Shown piece by piece: positions 1 to 8,715 of a stretch of DNA of 64,000 nucleotides. Within the stretch, counting starts at the first letter, position 1; every line of letters begins with the position of its first letter. Source of the DNA: JBEKCD01 sp050015055 (GTDB lineage Archaea; Thermoproteota; Bathyarchaeia; Bathyarchaeales; Bathycorpusculaceae); assembly GCA_050015055.1 (NCBI GenBank), contig JBEKCD010000004.1, positions 62,001 to 126,000 on the forward strand, given 5' to 3'. The notes beneath the pieces were generated by a model. It made no database searches and was not told where the DNA came from. It saw nothing but the letters and a program-made list of their open reading frames with translations. The translations under genes were made by a program, and so were the position numbers.

Positions 1-264
1 GCTTTGCCCATGGAGCATGGTGCATTCGAAATAGAAGATCTAGCTGAGTTCTTTCAGTTCGGGCCAGAACCTATCCGCGCTTCAGATTTAGCAGATTTCT
101 TAGGGTTGTCAAAACACAAGGAAGAATCTTCTCACATACCAGATGTTTATTTGTCTCTAACGAACGACGCACTAACAGTAGAAAGAATTAAGAAGCATCT
201 GAGGACTCACCTCGAGTTCGTAATGGAATTAAGAGACAAGCTTTATGCATGCGGTTGGTTATAG
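1..264 (+). CDS. Hypothetical protein, possibly 5'-truncated by the window edge
   Basis: An open frame runs from the window edge to a TAG at 262-264. TTG at 4 or ATG at 10 could start it, but the frame is open to base 1, so the gene may begin upstream. About 86 charged residues with no membrane segment are visible. The C-terminal half looks helical (a VERIKKHLRTHLEFVMELRDK-type helix). I do not recognise the family. Confidence 0.45.
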   Translation, partial: ALPMEHGAFEIEDLAEFFQFGPEPIRASDLADFLGLSKHKEESSHIPDVYLSLTNDALTVERIKKHLRTHLEFVMELRDKLYACGWL

Positions 265-319
265 TCCATGAAAGGATAGCCCATACGAATAGCGCGTTAA
301 GTCTTTCCATTGCATCACC

Positions 320-505
320 AAAGGTGCCTATTCTCTTTTGTTCCAGGGTTTCTCTTCTCATCAAGTCTTGAACTTCTCCGGTTATCCCTCCTTGACACTT
401 GGCTGCACAACTGTTCGCATGAACTCTCTAAGCAAGCCTGCTGGAACGTTGCATATTGTAACGTTTTCAAAGAAATACCGCGTTGGCTTTAATGTACTCT
501 ATCCA
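320..505 (-). pseudogene. Decayed copy of a small protein family present intact at 30941-31162
   Basis: Read on the minus strand, 390-475 encodes NVTICNVPAGLLREFMRTVV, which matches NLTICNVPDSLLREFMRTVV in the 73-residue gene at 30941-31162. A stop follows at about 389. The rest of the family (GEVQDLMRRETLEQK against EALQDLMRKEIQKQK) resumes in another frame at about 340-388. There is no usable start: an in-frame stop lies at about 500. This is a frameshifted remnant of a family whose function I do not know. Confidence 0.6.
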
Positions 506-650
506 AGAATGCTGAACTTTTCCGCAGTCAACTGTGTAATGCGGACAGCAACTGCCTTCTTACAGATGATCGCACTTGATTTCCTGCCGCACGTACTTTT
601 CCCCCAGAAAGACTAGTCGCGACGCGCTACTCAAACTCATCTAAGTTGGT

Positions 651-788
651 CTAACACACATTCTGTCCAATCATATTCAGATCATATAGTGGACCGGGAG
701 CAGGGTATGTCAGCGCACGCAAATCGGAAATGGGCACATCGTAATTTTCCAAGATACGACTTCGCAGTTGTTCCTTCAGCCCAGCCCT
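651..788 (-). other. Coding-like in-frame extension directly after the RPA stop codon
   Basis: The TGA that ends the RPA gene (789-791) is followed in the same frame by 45 sense codons and a TAG at 651-653. The encoded peptide (SRILENYDVPISDLRALTYP, then PAPGPLYDLNMIG) has a normal amino-acid mix. It may be a lost C-terminal extension of RPA, a separate short gene starting at TTG near the middle, or chance. No good ribosome site is seen for a separate start. Confidence 0.3.
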
Positions 789-1946
789 TCAGGTTTCCTT
801 ATCTATGGACGTTGCGTTTCTGATTGACAGTTCAAGCTGGTCGCCAAAGCCTTTTTTGACATAGGCGTTTTTGATGACTATTCTGTCGCCAACATTCAAG
901 TCTTTCACCGAATCTGCATGGTTTCGCCACGCCGAAACCCACATCCTGCCTGTCTCGTCTTTCAACTCGAAAGTAGCCAGCTTCAGAATCTCCTGTTTCG
1001 AAGTTTTCACTTCCCTAACCATCGGCCTCGTCGCAACTTCTCCCACAACGTTGATCTGGCCCAAACCCTCCTTCAAACTCGCCAGCGGCGAAAACTCTGA
1101 AAGGGCTTGAACACCAACATAGGTTGCCGAGTCAACGTGAACCTCCAACCCTCCACCAGCTGCTTTCTTGACCTTTCCATTCACTACCTGCAACCCCGCG
1201 CCAACCTTAACCAAGCCTTCAATCTCGTCAACCTTCTCGTTCCAAACCACGACCGCCACTTCCCTAGAACCGTCGGACAAGATAAACCGCATAACCTTGC
1301 CAACGCTTGAATCCGACCTCTCAAACTCCGACACCGAACCCAACCGCTTAACAGTCCCAGCCAAGTTCACCTTGTGGCCTTTCTGAACGTTCGACAGCTC
1401 GTCAATCTTCGTCGTAAACTTGCCGATCGAAGGATAATCCTTCGACTTCACGTCCGCCGGGTTAACCTCGACAATGCACTTCTCTCCAATGTGCACTTCG
1501 ACTTTCCCACCGAAATCCTCGCGAGTGTAGCCGTGACGAAAACGAACTATCTCGCCAACCTTCACCCCGCCAGACTCTGCCAAACCCGCCTTGTCGTTCC
1601 ACAAAACCACCCGCAGAACCCCGCTCTCATCAGCGATGAGCAAACTTGCAAACCTCCCTTTCCTGTTGCCGTTGAAAGCCCGCGGAGAAAAAACAGCGAC
1701 AACCCGCCCGACAACGCTGATGCCATTCAGTCCTGGAATCAAGTCCCTCATCAATAGGACGTGCACAGTAGCCTCACCGCCCAGAATCTCACAGCCGAAT
1801 CCCGCTGCAATCATCCTCAGAAGAGCCTCATCCGAAATCAGGCCTCCAGCCCTACTTCTCTCCGCCTCCAGCTTCTCCAGAACAGATTCCCTCGAAACCC
1901 CGGGACAACTCGAAAGAATGCGCTCAACAATCTCGTCAAACGACAT
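789..1946 (-). CDS. Replication protein A, single-stranded DNA-binding protein with three OB folds
   Basis: This 385-residue protein binds single-stranded DNA in replication, repair and recombination. An N-terminal helical segment (about 1-55) precedes three OB-fold repeats at about 65-160, 175-265 and 280-375. Each begins with an (I/V)xGxV-type strand and contains a typical OB core such as RFILSDGSREVAVVVWNEK. There is no C-terminal zinc finger, unlike euryarchaeal RPA41 types. It is transcribed divergently from the membrane genes at 2045. A TTTAATAAA-type AT block at about 1983-2003 could supply both promoters. Confidence 0.88.
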   Translation of the reverse strand: MSFDEIVERILSSCPGVSRESVLEKLEAERSRAGGLISDEALLRMIAAGFGCEILGGEATVHVLLMRDLIPGLNGISVVGRVVAVFSPRAFNGNRKGRFASLLIADESGVLRVVLWNDKAGLAESGGVKVGEIVRFRHGYTREDFGGKVEVHIGEKCIVEVNPADVKSKDYPSIGKFTTKIDELSNVQKGHKVNLAGTVKRLGSVSEFERSDSSVGKVMRFILSDGSREVAVVVWNEKVDEIEGLVKVGAGLQVVNGKVKKAAGGGLEVHVDSATYVGVQALSEFSPLASLKEGLGQINVVGEVATRPMVREVKTSKQEILKLATFELKDETGRMWVSAWRNHADSVKDLNVGDRIVIKNAYVKKGFGDQLELSIRNATSIDKET

Positions 1947-2044
1947 CTCTGCTTCAACGGTGCAAGAGTGAAATCACTAACGCTATAAAGTTTATTAAAA
2001 GCCGCCGGCGACTCTAAACATTCGAAGGAGCACCAGCGCAAAAA

Positions 2045-2308
2045 ATGAACACGCAAACGCTCTACAGCCTAGGCACAGCCTTAGCCTTCGCCGGAATGCT
2101 AATCATGATAGTCGCATCTGCACTCCTCCTCCTGTCAAAAAGTGGAAAGGCAGGGAAGGCCAGAGGGGGCGGAGCGATAATAATCGGACCAATCCCAATA
2201 GTCTTCGGCACAGACAAACAATCACTCAAGACAGCCCTGCTGCTCTCAATAATCCTCACGACACTTCTCATAGTGCTAGTCATAATGCTGCATTTCCTGT
2301 CCAAGTAG
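2045..2308 (+). CDS. DUF131 / TIGR00304-type small membrane protein, copy 1
   Basis: The 87-residue protein has two predicted membrane helices (about 8-31 and 63-84). They flank the family signature GGGAIIIGPIPIVFGTD, a glycine/proline-rich re-entrant-looking segment typical of DUF131 proteins. The function of the family is unknown. It is followed 14 bases later by a paralogue with the same signature, so the two are a tandem duplication and may form a hetero-oligomer. Confidence 0.75.
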   Translation: MNTQTLYSLGTALAFAGMLIMIVASALLLLSKSGKAGKARGGGAIIIGPIPIVFGTDKQSLKTALLLSIILTTLLIVLVIMLHFLSK

Positions 2309-2322
2309 TCGAGGAAAAAGCC

Positions 2323-2625
2323 GTGGCGCAAATGCATGAAACAGCCGAACCCTCAGATGAAGATGCACCGCGAAAGTTCCTTACGCTTTTCATTCTCGGA
2401 TTCTTAACGATGCTCGTGGGCATGATACTCGTCATAATCGCAGCGATAGTTTCCCAAGGTGGCTCAACCAGCTTCGGAGGAATCATCTTCATCGGGCCAG
2501 TCCCTATCGTCTTTGGCGCCGGCCCCGGAGCACAGTGGCTGATTCTGTTTGCCATTATTCTTGCAGTTCTAAGCGTCATAATGTTTCTGATTTTGCGCAG
2601 AAGGCCAGGCATCACGCGGGTTTAG
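2323..2625 (+). CDS. DUF131 / TIGR00304-type small membrane protein, copy 2
   Basis: The 100-residue protein starts at GTG 2323 after a GAGG site (ATG 2332 is an alternative). It has an acidic cytoplasmic N-terminus, two membrane helices and the signature GGIIFIGPVPIVFGAG, clearly homologous to the gene immediately upstream. Its 3' end overlaps by four bases the end of a convergent 39-codon gene on the other strand. Confidence 0.75.
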   Translation: MAQMHETAEPSDEDAPRKFLTLFILGFLTMLVGMILVIIAAIVSQGGSTSFGGIIFIGPVPIVFGAGPGAQWLILFAIILAVLSVIMFLILRRRPGITRV

Positions 2626-2741
2626 GATTCTTCTTTTTCCTCTTTGCCGTAAAACACGTACAGGAATATCAAGGCCAGCGCGACGAACGTTGCAACTATC
2701 ATGACGTACTGAAGCAGGACAAAGTATTCTCCTATTACCAT
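2622..2741 (-). CDS. 39-residue single-pass membrane microprotein
   Basis: ATG 2741 is preceded by a strong AAAGGAGG ribosome site eight bases upstream, which is unusually clear for this window. The peptide has one hydrophobic helix (about residues 8-31, for example YVMIVATFVALALIFLYVF) and a charged tail, GKEEKEES. It converges with the DUF131 copy at 2323-2625 and overlaps its stop. The ribosome site, hydrophobic helix and charged tail support a real gene; its function is unknown. Confidence 0.6.
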   Translation of the reverse strand: MVIGEYFVLLQYVMIVATFVALALIFLYVFYGKEEKEES

Positions 2742-2781
2742 GCGGACAGCCTCCTTTCACACTCTATCAGAGTTTAAATAT

Positions 2782-3192
2782 TTAAACAGTAGCTTTTTTC
2801 CACTCGTTCATGAGCGAATCGTAAAGCTCATCATGCTCCTCTATGCCCTCATACCAGCCCAAAGCCTTAGCCAGCTTCTGCGCGATGAGATGATAGCACA
2901 GGTGAACCTTCTTGTCCACGACTCGAAAATAGAAATCGTCACACGTGCAGAACTCTGCCTCAGGCATAATCAGGTAATCCCGCTCCTTCCCAACCACTAT
3001 CCAAACGTTCCTGCCGCTCGGCCTGAAAACATACCTTTTCACTCGATTCTCCTTCAAAGCCTCGAAAGCCCTCGTGAAACGCTGCCCAAAAACCTCGTAA
3101 AGCCTCGTCAAATCCTTGCCAGTCAGTTTGCCCCCTGCCTTAGCTTCTTTGCACACGGTAACCAGCAGTTCATTCTCAGATTCTTGGTCCAT
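2782..3192 (-). CDS. SWIM zinc-finger protein
   Basis: The protein has about 136 residues from ATG 3192; an in-frame TTG at 3210 would add six. The C-x-C-x(n)-C-x-H motif of SWIM fingers is visible as FCTCDDFYF followed by VHLCYHL. SWIM domains bind nucleic acids or proteins, for example in Rad51 paralogue complexes. An N-terminal helical region and a segment RYVFRPSGRNVWIVVGKERD precede the finger. The precise partner is unknown. It lies between a membrane microprotein and hsp20 on the same strand. Confidence 0.7.
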   Translation of the reverse strand: MDQESENELLVTVCKEAKAGGKLTGKDLTRLYEVFGQRFTRAFEALKENRVKRYVFRPSGRNVWIVVGKERDYLIMPEAEFCTCDDFYFRVVDKKVHLCYHLIAQKLAKALGWYEGIEEHDELYDSLMNEWKKATV

Positions 3193-3235
3193 AACACGCG
3201 AACTACCCAAACAGCGACGCCACTGAAAATCGAGG

Positions 3236-3835
3236 CTACTCTATGCTTATGGGCTCGCCTGTAGGCGGCTTTCCATCCTTTGCCTTCGGCAACGTGACTT
3301 CCAGAACCCCGTTCTTGTACTGCGACCTCGCCTCTCGGACCCTGACTTTCCCGGGCAACGAGACCTCCTTGAAGTACTTGCGCTGAGGATTGTCAACCGC
3401 GATTGTAAGGGTATCTTCCGTTCCGCTCAGCTTAATCTCCTTCTTCTCGACACCAGGCAGTTCAGCCACAACCTGGATTTCACCGTTCATCTCAACTATG
3501 TCCACCAGAGGCTCACGCTCCTCCTGCACGTGGGGAAGCCCGTTTCTCCTAGGCTTCACGTTTCCAAACTCGCGGATTTCAGGCTTCCCGTCAGGACCGA
3601 CCTTCATGCTGTAGCCGTACACGAAAGGCCCAAACTCCCGCGCTGTCGAACCGTCTGGCAGCTTGCGTTCCCTCACGTAGTCTTTCGGAACCCGCGAGGC
3701 GAAATCTTTGAACTCTTCCTCCATCATCTTCTCCATCTCTTCGAAAATCTTGTCAACGTCATCAAAGCCCCAGTTTCTGAAGAAGGGAGAACGTCTACTC
3801 CTGTGCCACCCTGAAGAATCATCTTCCGAAGACAT
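3236..3835 (-). CDS. Hsp20 / alpha-crystallin family small heat-shock protein
   Basis: The protein has about 199 residues from ATG 3835, with GGTGA upstream; GTG 3847 is an alternative. The N-terminal 90 residues are charged and variable. The alpha-crystallin domain follows at about 100-185 (VAELPGVEKKEIKL, ending in a GVLEVTLPKA strand). The tail carries the ISI form of the I-x-I motif that docks neighbouring dimers. It acts as an ATP-independent holdase. It belongs to the archaeal long-N-terminus type. Confidence 0.88.
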   Translation of the reverse strand: MSSEDDSSGWHRSRRSPFFRNWGFDDVDKIFEEMEKMMEEEFKDFASRVPKDYVRERKLPDGSTAREFGPFVYGYSMKVGPDGKPEIREFGNVKPRRNGLPHVQEEREPLVDIVEMNGEIQVVAELPGVEKKEIKLSGTEDTLTIAVDNPQRKYFKEVSLPGKVRVREARSQYKNGVLEVTLPKAKDGKPPTGEPISIE

Positions 3836-3887
3836 AGCCTCCATCACCCATTGTCCAGAATTAAGAACGCGTTTATCTATAAACGTT

Positions 3888-3897
3888 GTGCGCGCAC
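3888..3897. repeat. GC-alternating palindrome GTGCGCGCAC
   Basis: A perfect 10-base palindrome in the short gap between the hsp20 start and the phosphoesterase stop. It is a variant of the TAGCGCGCGCTA motif that recurs through the window. Confidence 0.5.
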
Positions 3898-3903
3898 GAG
3901 GGC

Positions 3904-4749
3904 TCAGCTCAAGGCTCTGAGCTGTTCAATCGTTCCGAGCAAGGTTCCGTCAAGCAAGTACGCCTCAGCGGCCCTCATGTCAACGGCTTCTGACCGGAGA
4001 ACAGGGCCGGTCACCATTTTAGCCTTGAAGCTTCCGAATGGTCTCCTCTCGTTCAACGGCCTGCCTCCCAGGAAATCGTTGAAAGAGGGCATTATGAAAA
4101 GCTGCGAGGTCTTGGGCTTCGTCCCGTAATGTTCACGGAAAGTCTCCTCTGCACAGGTTCCAACCTTTATCCTGTGTTTCTGCAGGAGGACCTTAGAAAG
4201 CCTGCTGCCGTCACAGTCTGCTTTCACCCAAACCTGCCTGGTCACTCTGAACCCCGCGGGGTCGCGGAACACCACAACTGGGTGAACGTGCCCCATCACC
4301 AGCGTCTTGCATTTCAGAAGAACTGGCGAAGGCCACTGGTGCCCGTGGAAAAAGCCCACGTCACCGAAGGCCACGCCGGTTGCCGGCAGAACTGTTATTC
4401 CCTCAGGCAGCAACGGCTCAAGGTTTCCGTCGTGGTTACCGCGAATGATGGATATTCGTTGCACACGGTTCCTTAACGCGTTGAAGAAATCGGGGACGTC
4501 GCGCCACTCCATCTTCTCCGCCGTTGCAACCGTGTGCTTCACGTCGCCCAACACGAGGATTTCATTCGGCCTGTATTCAGATATGAGGTCGATGAGCTTC
4601 TTCAGAAGCTTCGGCGTCTGCGATGGAACGTGTATGCCCTCGCCTGAAAGAGACATCTCCCACCCTAAGTGCAGGTCGGCTATGGCCATGAGCCGCGTTC
4701 CACGTGATTTCAGAAGCGCAGCCGGATACGGCGGCAGAGGCGTTATCAT
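3904..4749 (-). CDS. Calcineurin-like metallophosphoesterase, archaeal ICC/SbcD-related
   Basis: The 281-residue protein carries the full metal-binding set of the family: D25-x-H27 in ADLHLG, GDVKH, GNHD, GHQWP and GHVHP. This matches the archaeal TIGR00024-like group of predicted phosphoesterases, often found beside DNA repair helicases. The substrate is unknown. The start overlaps the stop of the upstream IMPase-family gene by four bases (ATGA), so the two are translationally coupled. Confidence 0.85.
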   Translation of the reverse strand: MITPLPPYPAALLKSRGTRLMAIADLHLGWEMSLSGEGIHVPSQTPKLLKKLIDLISEYRPNEILVLGDVKHTVATAEKMEWRDVPDFFNALRNRVQRISIIRGNHDGNLEPLLPEGITVLPATGVAFGDVGFFHGHQWPSPVLLKCKTLVMGHVHPVVVFRDPAGFRVTRQVWVKADCDGSRLSKVLLQKHRIKVGTCAEETFREHYGTKPKTSQLFIMPSFNDFLGGRPLNERRPFGSFKAKMVTGPVLRSEAVDMRAAEAYLLDGTLLGTIEQLRALS

Positions 4750-5603
4750 TCCTTTTCCTTTCCAGGCGTGACCAAATCGAGTATTCTCCGGTGCATTTCA
4801 GCGTTGGCAGCGGCTATGAACCCGACCTTCTGCCCCGGATCCAGCCTAGCATCCAAGGGTTTTCCATTCGAAGCTGTCAGGATTGCACCCGCCTCTTTCA
4901 CAATCAAGCAGGCAGCAGCCACGTCCGTGGTACGCAGCTTTCCGCGAATGTCGATGAAGGCATCCGTTGACCCGTCCGCCACGTAGCACAGTTCCAGCGC
5001 GTTAGCCCCGAAATGTCGTATGTGCTTCGTTTTCTTAATCAACCCCGTCAGTCTGGGAGCAATCCTATCCACTTTGTAGCTGTTCAGGTCCATGCCTATT
5101 ACCGCGTTCTCAAGCGAAACGTTGTCAGATGGAGAGATGTTTTCATCGTCACGGCAGGAACCCTGCCCGCTCTGCGCCGTGTACGTTACACCATGGAACA
5201 AATCAGCGACCAAGGCCGAGTGTACATCCTCCAAAAACGGCTTCCCAGATACTGCCATTGAGGTTGCGTAGAAAGGAAGCCCCCTCATCAAGTTTGTCGT
5301 ACCGTCAATTGGGTCCACCGTCACGTAGCAATCTTGAGGGTTCTCCCCGTATTCTCGCACGCCGGATTCCTCGCTTATCAACGTGAAAGAGATCCCTCGC
5401 CCTGTTAACGTGCCGACGATGGCATTTTCAGCTGCCAAGTCTATCTTTTTGATCGGATCCCCGCCTGCACCGATGCCCAAGTCTGGCTGAGGTTGATCCA
5501 ACGTCCTAAGCAGCGGAGCGATTTGCTCTTGTACCCTGTTCTTGCACTGTACCAGTACCTGCGGCCAATTGTACTGTCTCATCAAAGCTCTCCGTTCTTG
5601 CAT
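4746..5603 (-). CDS. Inositol-monophosphatase family sugar phosphatase (IMPase/FBPase type)
   Basis: The 285-residue enzyme hydrolyses phosphate monoesters using Mg2+. Visible metal ligands are the SEES motif near residue 77, the D-P-I-D-G-T-T-N signature near 99-106 and the late TTDVAAACLIVKEAG segment. In archaea this family often serves as both inositol monophosphatase and fructose-1,6-bisphosphatase, so the substrate cannot be fixed from sequence. It is the first gene of a pair with the phosphoesterase at 3904. Confidence 0.87.
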   Translation of the reverse strand: MQERRALMRQYNWPQVLVQCKNRVQEQIAPLLRTLDQPQPDLGIGAGGDPIKKIDLAAENAIVGTLTGRGISFTLISEESGVREYGENPQDCYVTVDPIDGTTNLMRGLPFYATSMAVSGKPFLEDVHSALVADLFHGVTYTAQSGQGSCRDDENISPSDNVSLENAVIGMDLNSYKVDRIAPRLTGLIKKTKHIRHFGANALELCYVADGSTDAFIDIRGKLRTTDVAAACLIVKEAGAILTASNGKPLDARLDPGQKVGFIAAANAEMHRRILDLVTPGKEKE

Positions 5604-5787
5604 ACGACTGCTTTCGTTAAAGCCTTTGCTGAAGACGACTTCATCTCGAGGACCTTTGACCTTGAAATCCTTGTCCCATGCCGACGCTGAGATGAACAGG
5701 AAAGAATATTCTAGAAGAGACTTCTCTAAGATAAAATCAGAAAGGCTTTAAACGCATGCTAACAATGAGTTTCTGCTGGACCTGCAG

Positions 5788-6006
5788 ATGGCTTTCAAGA
5801 TTGCGGGAGTTCTGGAAATGCTAAGCGACGGAGAATGGCACACGCTGCAGAGAATTCGAAGGGAAATGAAGTTGAACAAGGACCAAATCCAGCAAATTGC
5901 ACTGTTTCTGGAAGAATACGAGTTCGTGGCAATTAATGAGACTAAAAACAAGATTAGAATTGAACAAGCTGTTCGAAAATTCCTGGCCAAAGAGGCTACT
6001 TCATAA
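5788..6006 (+). CDS. Small winged-helix DNA-binding protein
   Basis: The 72-residue protein is essentially a single winged helix (LSDGEWHTLQRIRREMKL, then QIALFLEEYEFVAINE and a basic wing). It probably binds DNA as a dimer. It ends a few bases before the end of the convergent winged-helix gene at 5996. No effector domain is present. Confidence 0.65.
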   Translation: MAFKIAGVLEMLSDGEWHTLQRIRREMKLNKDQIQQIALFLEEYEFVAINETKNKIRIEQAVRKFLAKEATS

Positions 6007-6289
6007 GGGCTTTCAAGCCCCTGTAGGCTTTTAGGAATTCTCGGCCTTTTTCAGTAACCTCGAACGTCGCAGCGTCAGATTTGCTTGTTCGGCCATTCAA
6101 GCGTAAAAGTCCGGTCCCAAGCAGAAAAAGCGAGTATCCCTTCAATTGTTTAAAGCTTAGGTTGCAGCGGTACATCAGATTAGTCTTCTTAGCCCCGCCG
6201 TAAGAAGCATCCAGTATGTCTGCGATGATGTCGAAATTGCCACGATGGTTGGTGCTGATGTTTCCTTCAGGTTCAATCAATAAACTCAC
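5996..6289 (-). CDS. Winged-helix protein, archaeal HTH_45-like
   Basis: The conserved core RGNFDIIADILDASYGGAKK and a C-terminal GREFLKAYRGLKALM helix are typical of the small archaeal winged-helix family PF14947. The frame is open to 6421. However, a TTTAAA box at about 6355-6361 would place transcription start near 6330, so GTG 6289 or TTG 6280 (the latter with GGTGA upstream) is the likely start, giving about 95 residues. The target is unknown. Confidence 0.7.
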   Translation of the reverse strand: MSLLIEPEGNISTNHRGNFDIIADILDASYGGAKKTNLMYRCNLSFKQLKGYSLFLLGTGLLRLNGRTSKSDAATFEVTEKGREFLKAYRGLKALMK

Positions 6290-6665
6290 CGGTGCAGACC
6301 TTTGTAAGGAGTTGTTCGGAACCCCTTCTCCCAAAGAATGATAGGGCAAACCGAAATTTAAACGTTCTGAAACTGAAAAACAACAGAAAACAGGCGGAAA
6401 AGCGTGCGCCTGCAGAGGCAAAAGCGGAAGGAAGCGTCCATGTTGTGAGGAAGAGGGTCATCGACGGTTCTGCGAACAGACTGGTTGCCGCTCCCCTCTC
6501 TCCAGCCTAACCCTTCTCCTTCTCGCGACACTGTATTTTCCGCAGGAACGGATTTAAGAATTATGGAATTATGTTCTATCTCCCGTGCAGGAGTCCAAAC
6601 ATCAAACCACTGCAGGCCAGCAGCTTAAGCTTTATGCTGACTCAAGACGTGGCCGGAAACAGCGG

Positions 6666-7337
6666 CTAAGGTAGATTGGATATCTTTGTGATTTTGAAGA
6701 CTTCGCAGTATTTGCCTTTTCCCGTCATTGCTCCTCGGTATCTGGCGAGGCCTTCGAAGGCTTCATCGTACCGAATATTCTTCATCTGTGACTCATGCTT
6801 CCTCAAGGCAGTGGCTTTCTTGTCGATGAATCCCGAAATGTCTTCCACATATTCGAAGTCTGAAAGAGGTGTCCAGACTTCATAGGCCAAGACGGTCTCG
6901 GTTGGCCAAGGAGTCCCTGTGTATTCCTGGAATAGGCGTACACTGGCTCTTGCCAATGCTTCATTCACGAGCTGGAAAGTCGCTCTGTGATCTTGATGGC
7001 CATCAGACGGGTGATGAACATAAACCATGTTCGGTTGCTTCTTTCTGATCAGTTCAACCAGCTTTTTCAAGTTGCTCTGATCGTATTGCAGATAGCCATC
7101 TGGATTTTTCAAATAGGTCAGGTCTTGGAAACCAATTACCTGAGCGGCGTTCTTCGCTTCCTCTTCTCTTATTCTTGATAATTCCTCTTTGGAGTGGTCC
7201 AGACTGCCAGCCTCTCCAGAAGTCATGTAACAGGCAGAGACCTGATTTCCCAGTTTCACATGCTTCGCCAGACTACCACCACACCCTATGATATCGTCGT
7301 CAGGATGCGCTGCAAAAACCAATATACGCTTCATCAT
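6666..7337 (-). CDS. PIG-L / LmbE family zinc-dependent N-deacetylase
   Basis: The 223-residue protein carries the zinc site H11-P-D-D in AAHPDDDIIGCGG and the second motif HHPSDGHQDH around 108-117. Members remove N-acetyl groups from GlcNAc-type sugars or GlcNAc-inositol lipids. The next gene on the same strand (7549) is a ROK sugar kinase, so an amino-sugar role is plausible, though the 210-base gap argues against tight coupling. Confidence 0.88.
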   Translation of the reverse strand: MMKRILVFAAHPDDDIIGCGGSLAKHVKLGNQVSACYMTSGEAGSLDHSKEELSRIREEEAKNAAQVIGFQDLTYLKNPDGYLQYDQSNLKKLVELIRKKQPNMVYVHHPSDGHQDHRATFQLVNEALARASVRLFQEYTGTPWPTETVLAYEVWTPLSDFEYVEDISGFIDKKATALRKHESQMKNIRYDEAFEGLARYRGAMTGKGKYCEVFKITKISNLP

Positions 7338-7548
7338 ACACCTGCGTTAGCTCCCATTTCTATTAAATATTTGCGCCATGCTCCCTATTCCGACTAGAAG
7401 CAACATCCGAATCATAATCGCCAAGACGCTACTAGTCATACGTGCGTACTGGTAGATGTAGGTTTGACTTCGAAGTCAGATTTTGCAGGGCAGGCATTGT
7501 CTCCCCCTCAGCTCGCGCAGCAGAGTTTCATCTTAGAGTCGGGAACTG

Positions 7549-8532
7549 TCAACGCCACGATATATACGTCAAAGCGGCGGCAATAGCTCCGTAAAGGCCG
7601 ACATCGTCGCCGAGAAGTGTGACCTTTATTTTCGGGATTCTGTTTACGACATAGTCTTTCACGTGCTTTCTTATCGGATTCAGAATCATCGCCCTGTTCT
7701 TCAGCGTTACAGTCCCGCCAACCGTGATCAGTGATGGATCATAAACGTTTATCACGTTCGCAAAGCCTATCGCGTTCAAAACCCCAATCTCCTCAACCAG
7801 TCTTGCCGATATGTCGTCGGCCTTTCCTGCAGCGGCGAACAGATCAATTGCACTTAACCTTGACAAATCTCCTCCCACAATCCTGAACAGCAGACTTTCC
7901 TCCACTGTTTTCTTGGGCATGTCTTTGAATCTCATTCTGATGAAGTTTGGAATGTTACTCCCTGAACAGTAGGCTTCCCAGTGGCCGCGTTTTCCGCAGC
8001 CGCATCTAAGCCGACCTTCATAGTCTATGACGATGTGACCAGCTTCATGAGCGTTGCCATCTTTTCCCAAGAGCAGAGTGCCGTTGACAATCGCTCCACA
8101 GCCTATGCCAGTGCTTATGGTCATGTAAACATAATTGTCTAATCCTTTTGCAGCGCCAAACATTTTTTCGCCAAGAGCAGCGCCGGCAGCATCGTTGATC
8201 AAGCATGATGGTATGCCCAGTTCCTCCGAGATGGGCTTCGTGATGGGCACACAGTCAAATGGCATGGCAGTCGGATGAATGAGTACGCCTTCCTCTTGAA
8301 CCAGCGGGCCTGTGGCTGCGATGCCGGCACCCTTCAGAGATTTGATGTCAAAGCCATGTTTGTCACATAAGAAACGGGTAAGTCTGATCATCTGGTCACT
8401 TATTGCCTCGGCACTACTCTTGTCAACCTTTTCACTGATTTTCGCCATGAAGCGTCCATTCTTGTCCGAAACGGCAACCCTTACCCATGTGCCCCCTAGA
8501 TCTATCCCTATCCAATGTTCATCTTTAACCAA
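7549..8532 (-). CDS. ROK family sugar kinase (glucokinase-like)
   Basis: The protein has about 327 residues from TTG 8532, which has a GGTGAG site at the right spacing; the frame is open to 8571. The N-terminal phosphate loop GIDLGGTWVR and the ROK zinc signature C-G-C-G-K-R-G-H-W-E are intact. ROK kinases phosphorylate glucose, mannose or N-acetyl-hexosamines. No HTH precedes the kinase domain, so it is an enzyme and not a repressor. Confidence 0.85.
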   Translation of the reverse strand: MVKDEHWIGIDLGGTWVRVAVSDKNGRFMAKISEKVDKSSAEAISDQMIRLTRFLCDKHGFDIKSLKGAGIAATGPLVQEEGVLIHPTAMPFDCVPITKPISEELGIPSCLINDAAGAALGEKMFGAAKGLDNYVYMTISTGIGCGAIVNGTLLLGKDGNAHEAGHIVIDYEGRLRCGCGKRGHWEAYCSGSNIPNFIRMRFKDMPKKTVEESLLFRIVGGDLSRLSAIDLFAAAGKADDISARLVEEIGVLNAIGFANVINVYDPSLITVGGTVTLKNRAMILNPIRKHVKDYVVNRIPKIKVTLLGDDVGLYGAIAAALTYISWR

Positions 8533-8715
8533 GCCTCTCACCCGGAAAACACGCAGGCGCAGTGCTAACACTCTCGTGCGTACAGTTCTTATGATTTGTG
8601 GGAGCCTCGCACGATGGTTCGAAAATATACATAAATGTCTAGTAATAAGTCATAAATCGTAATATAGGTTAAATCTTTTAAGGATGAAGGATATACAAGA
8701 AAAGAACAGGATGAT

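Noticed and set aside
6292..6510. A 72-codon plus-strand frame upstream of the HTH_45-like gene
   Set aside because: It overlaps the 5' region of the opposite gene, has no ribosome site and shows low-complexity Lys/Ala content. It is more likely a shadow.
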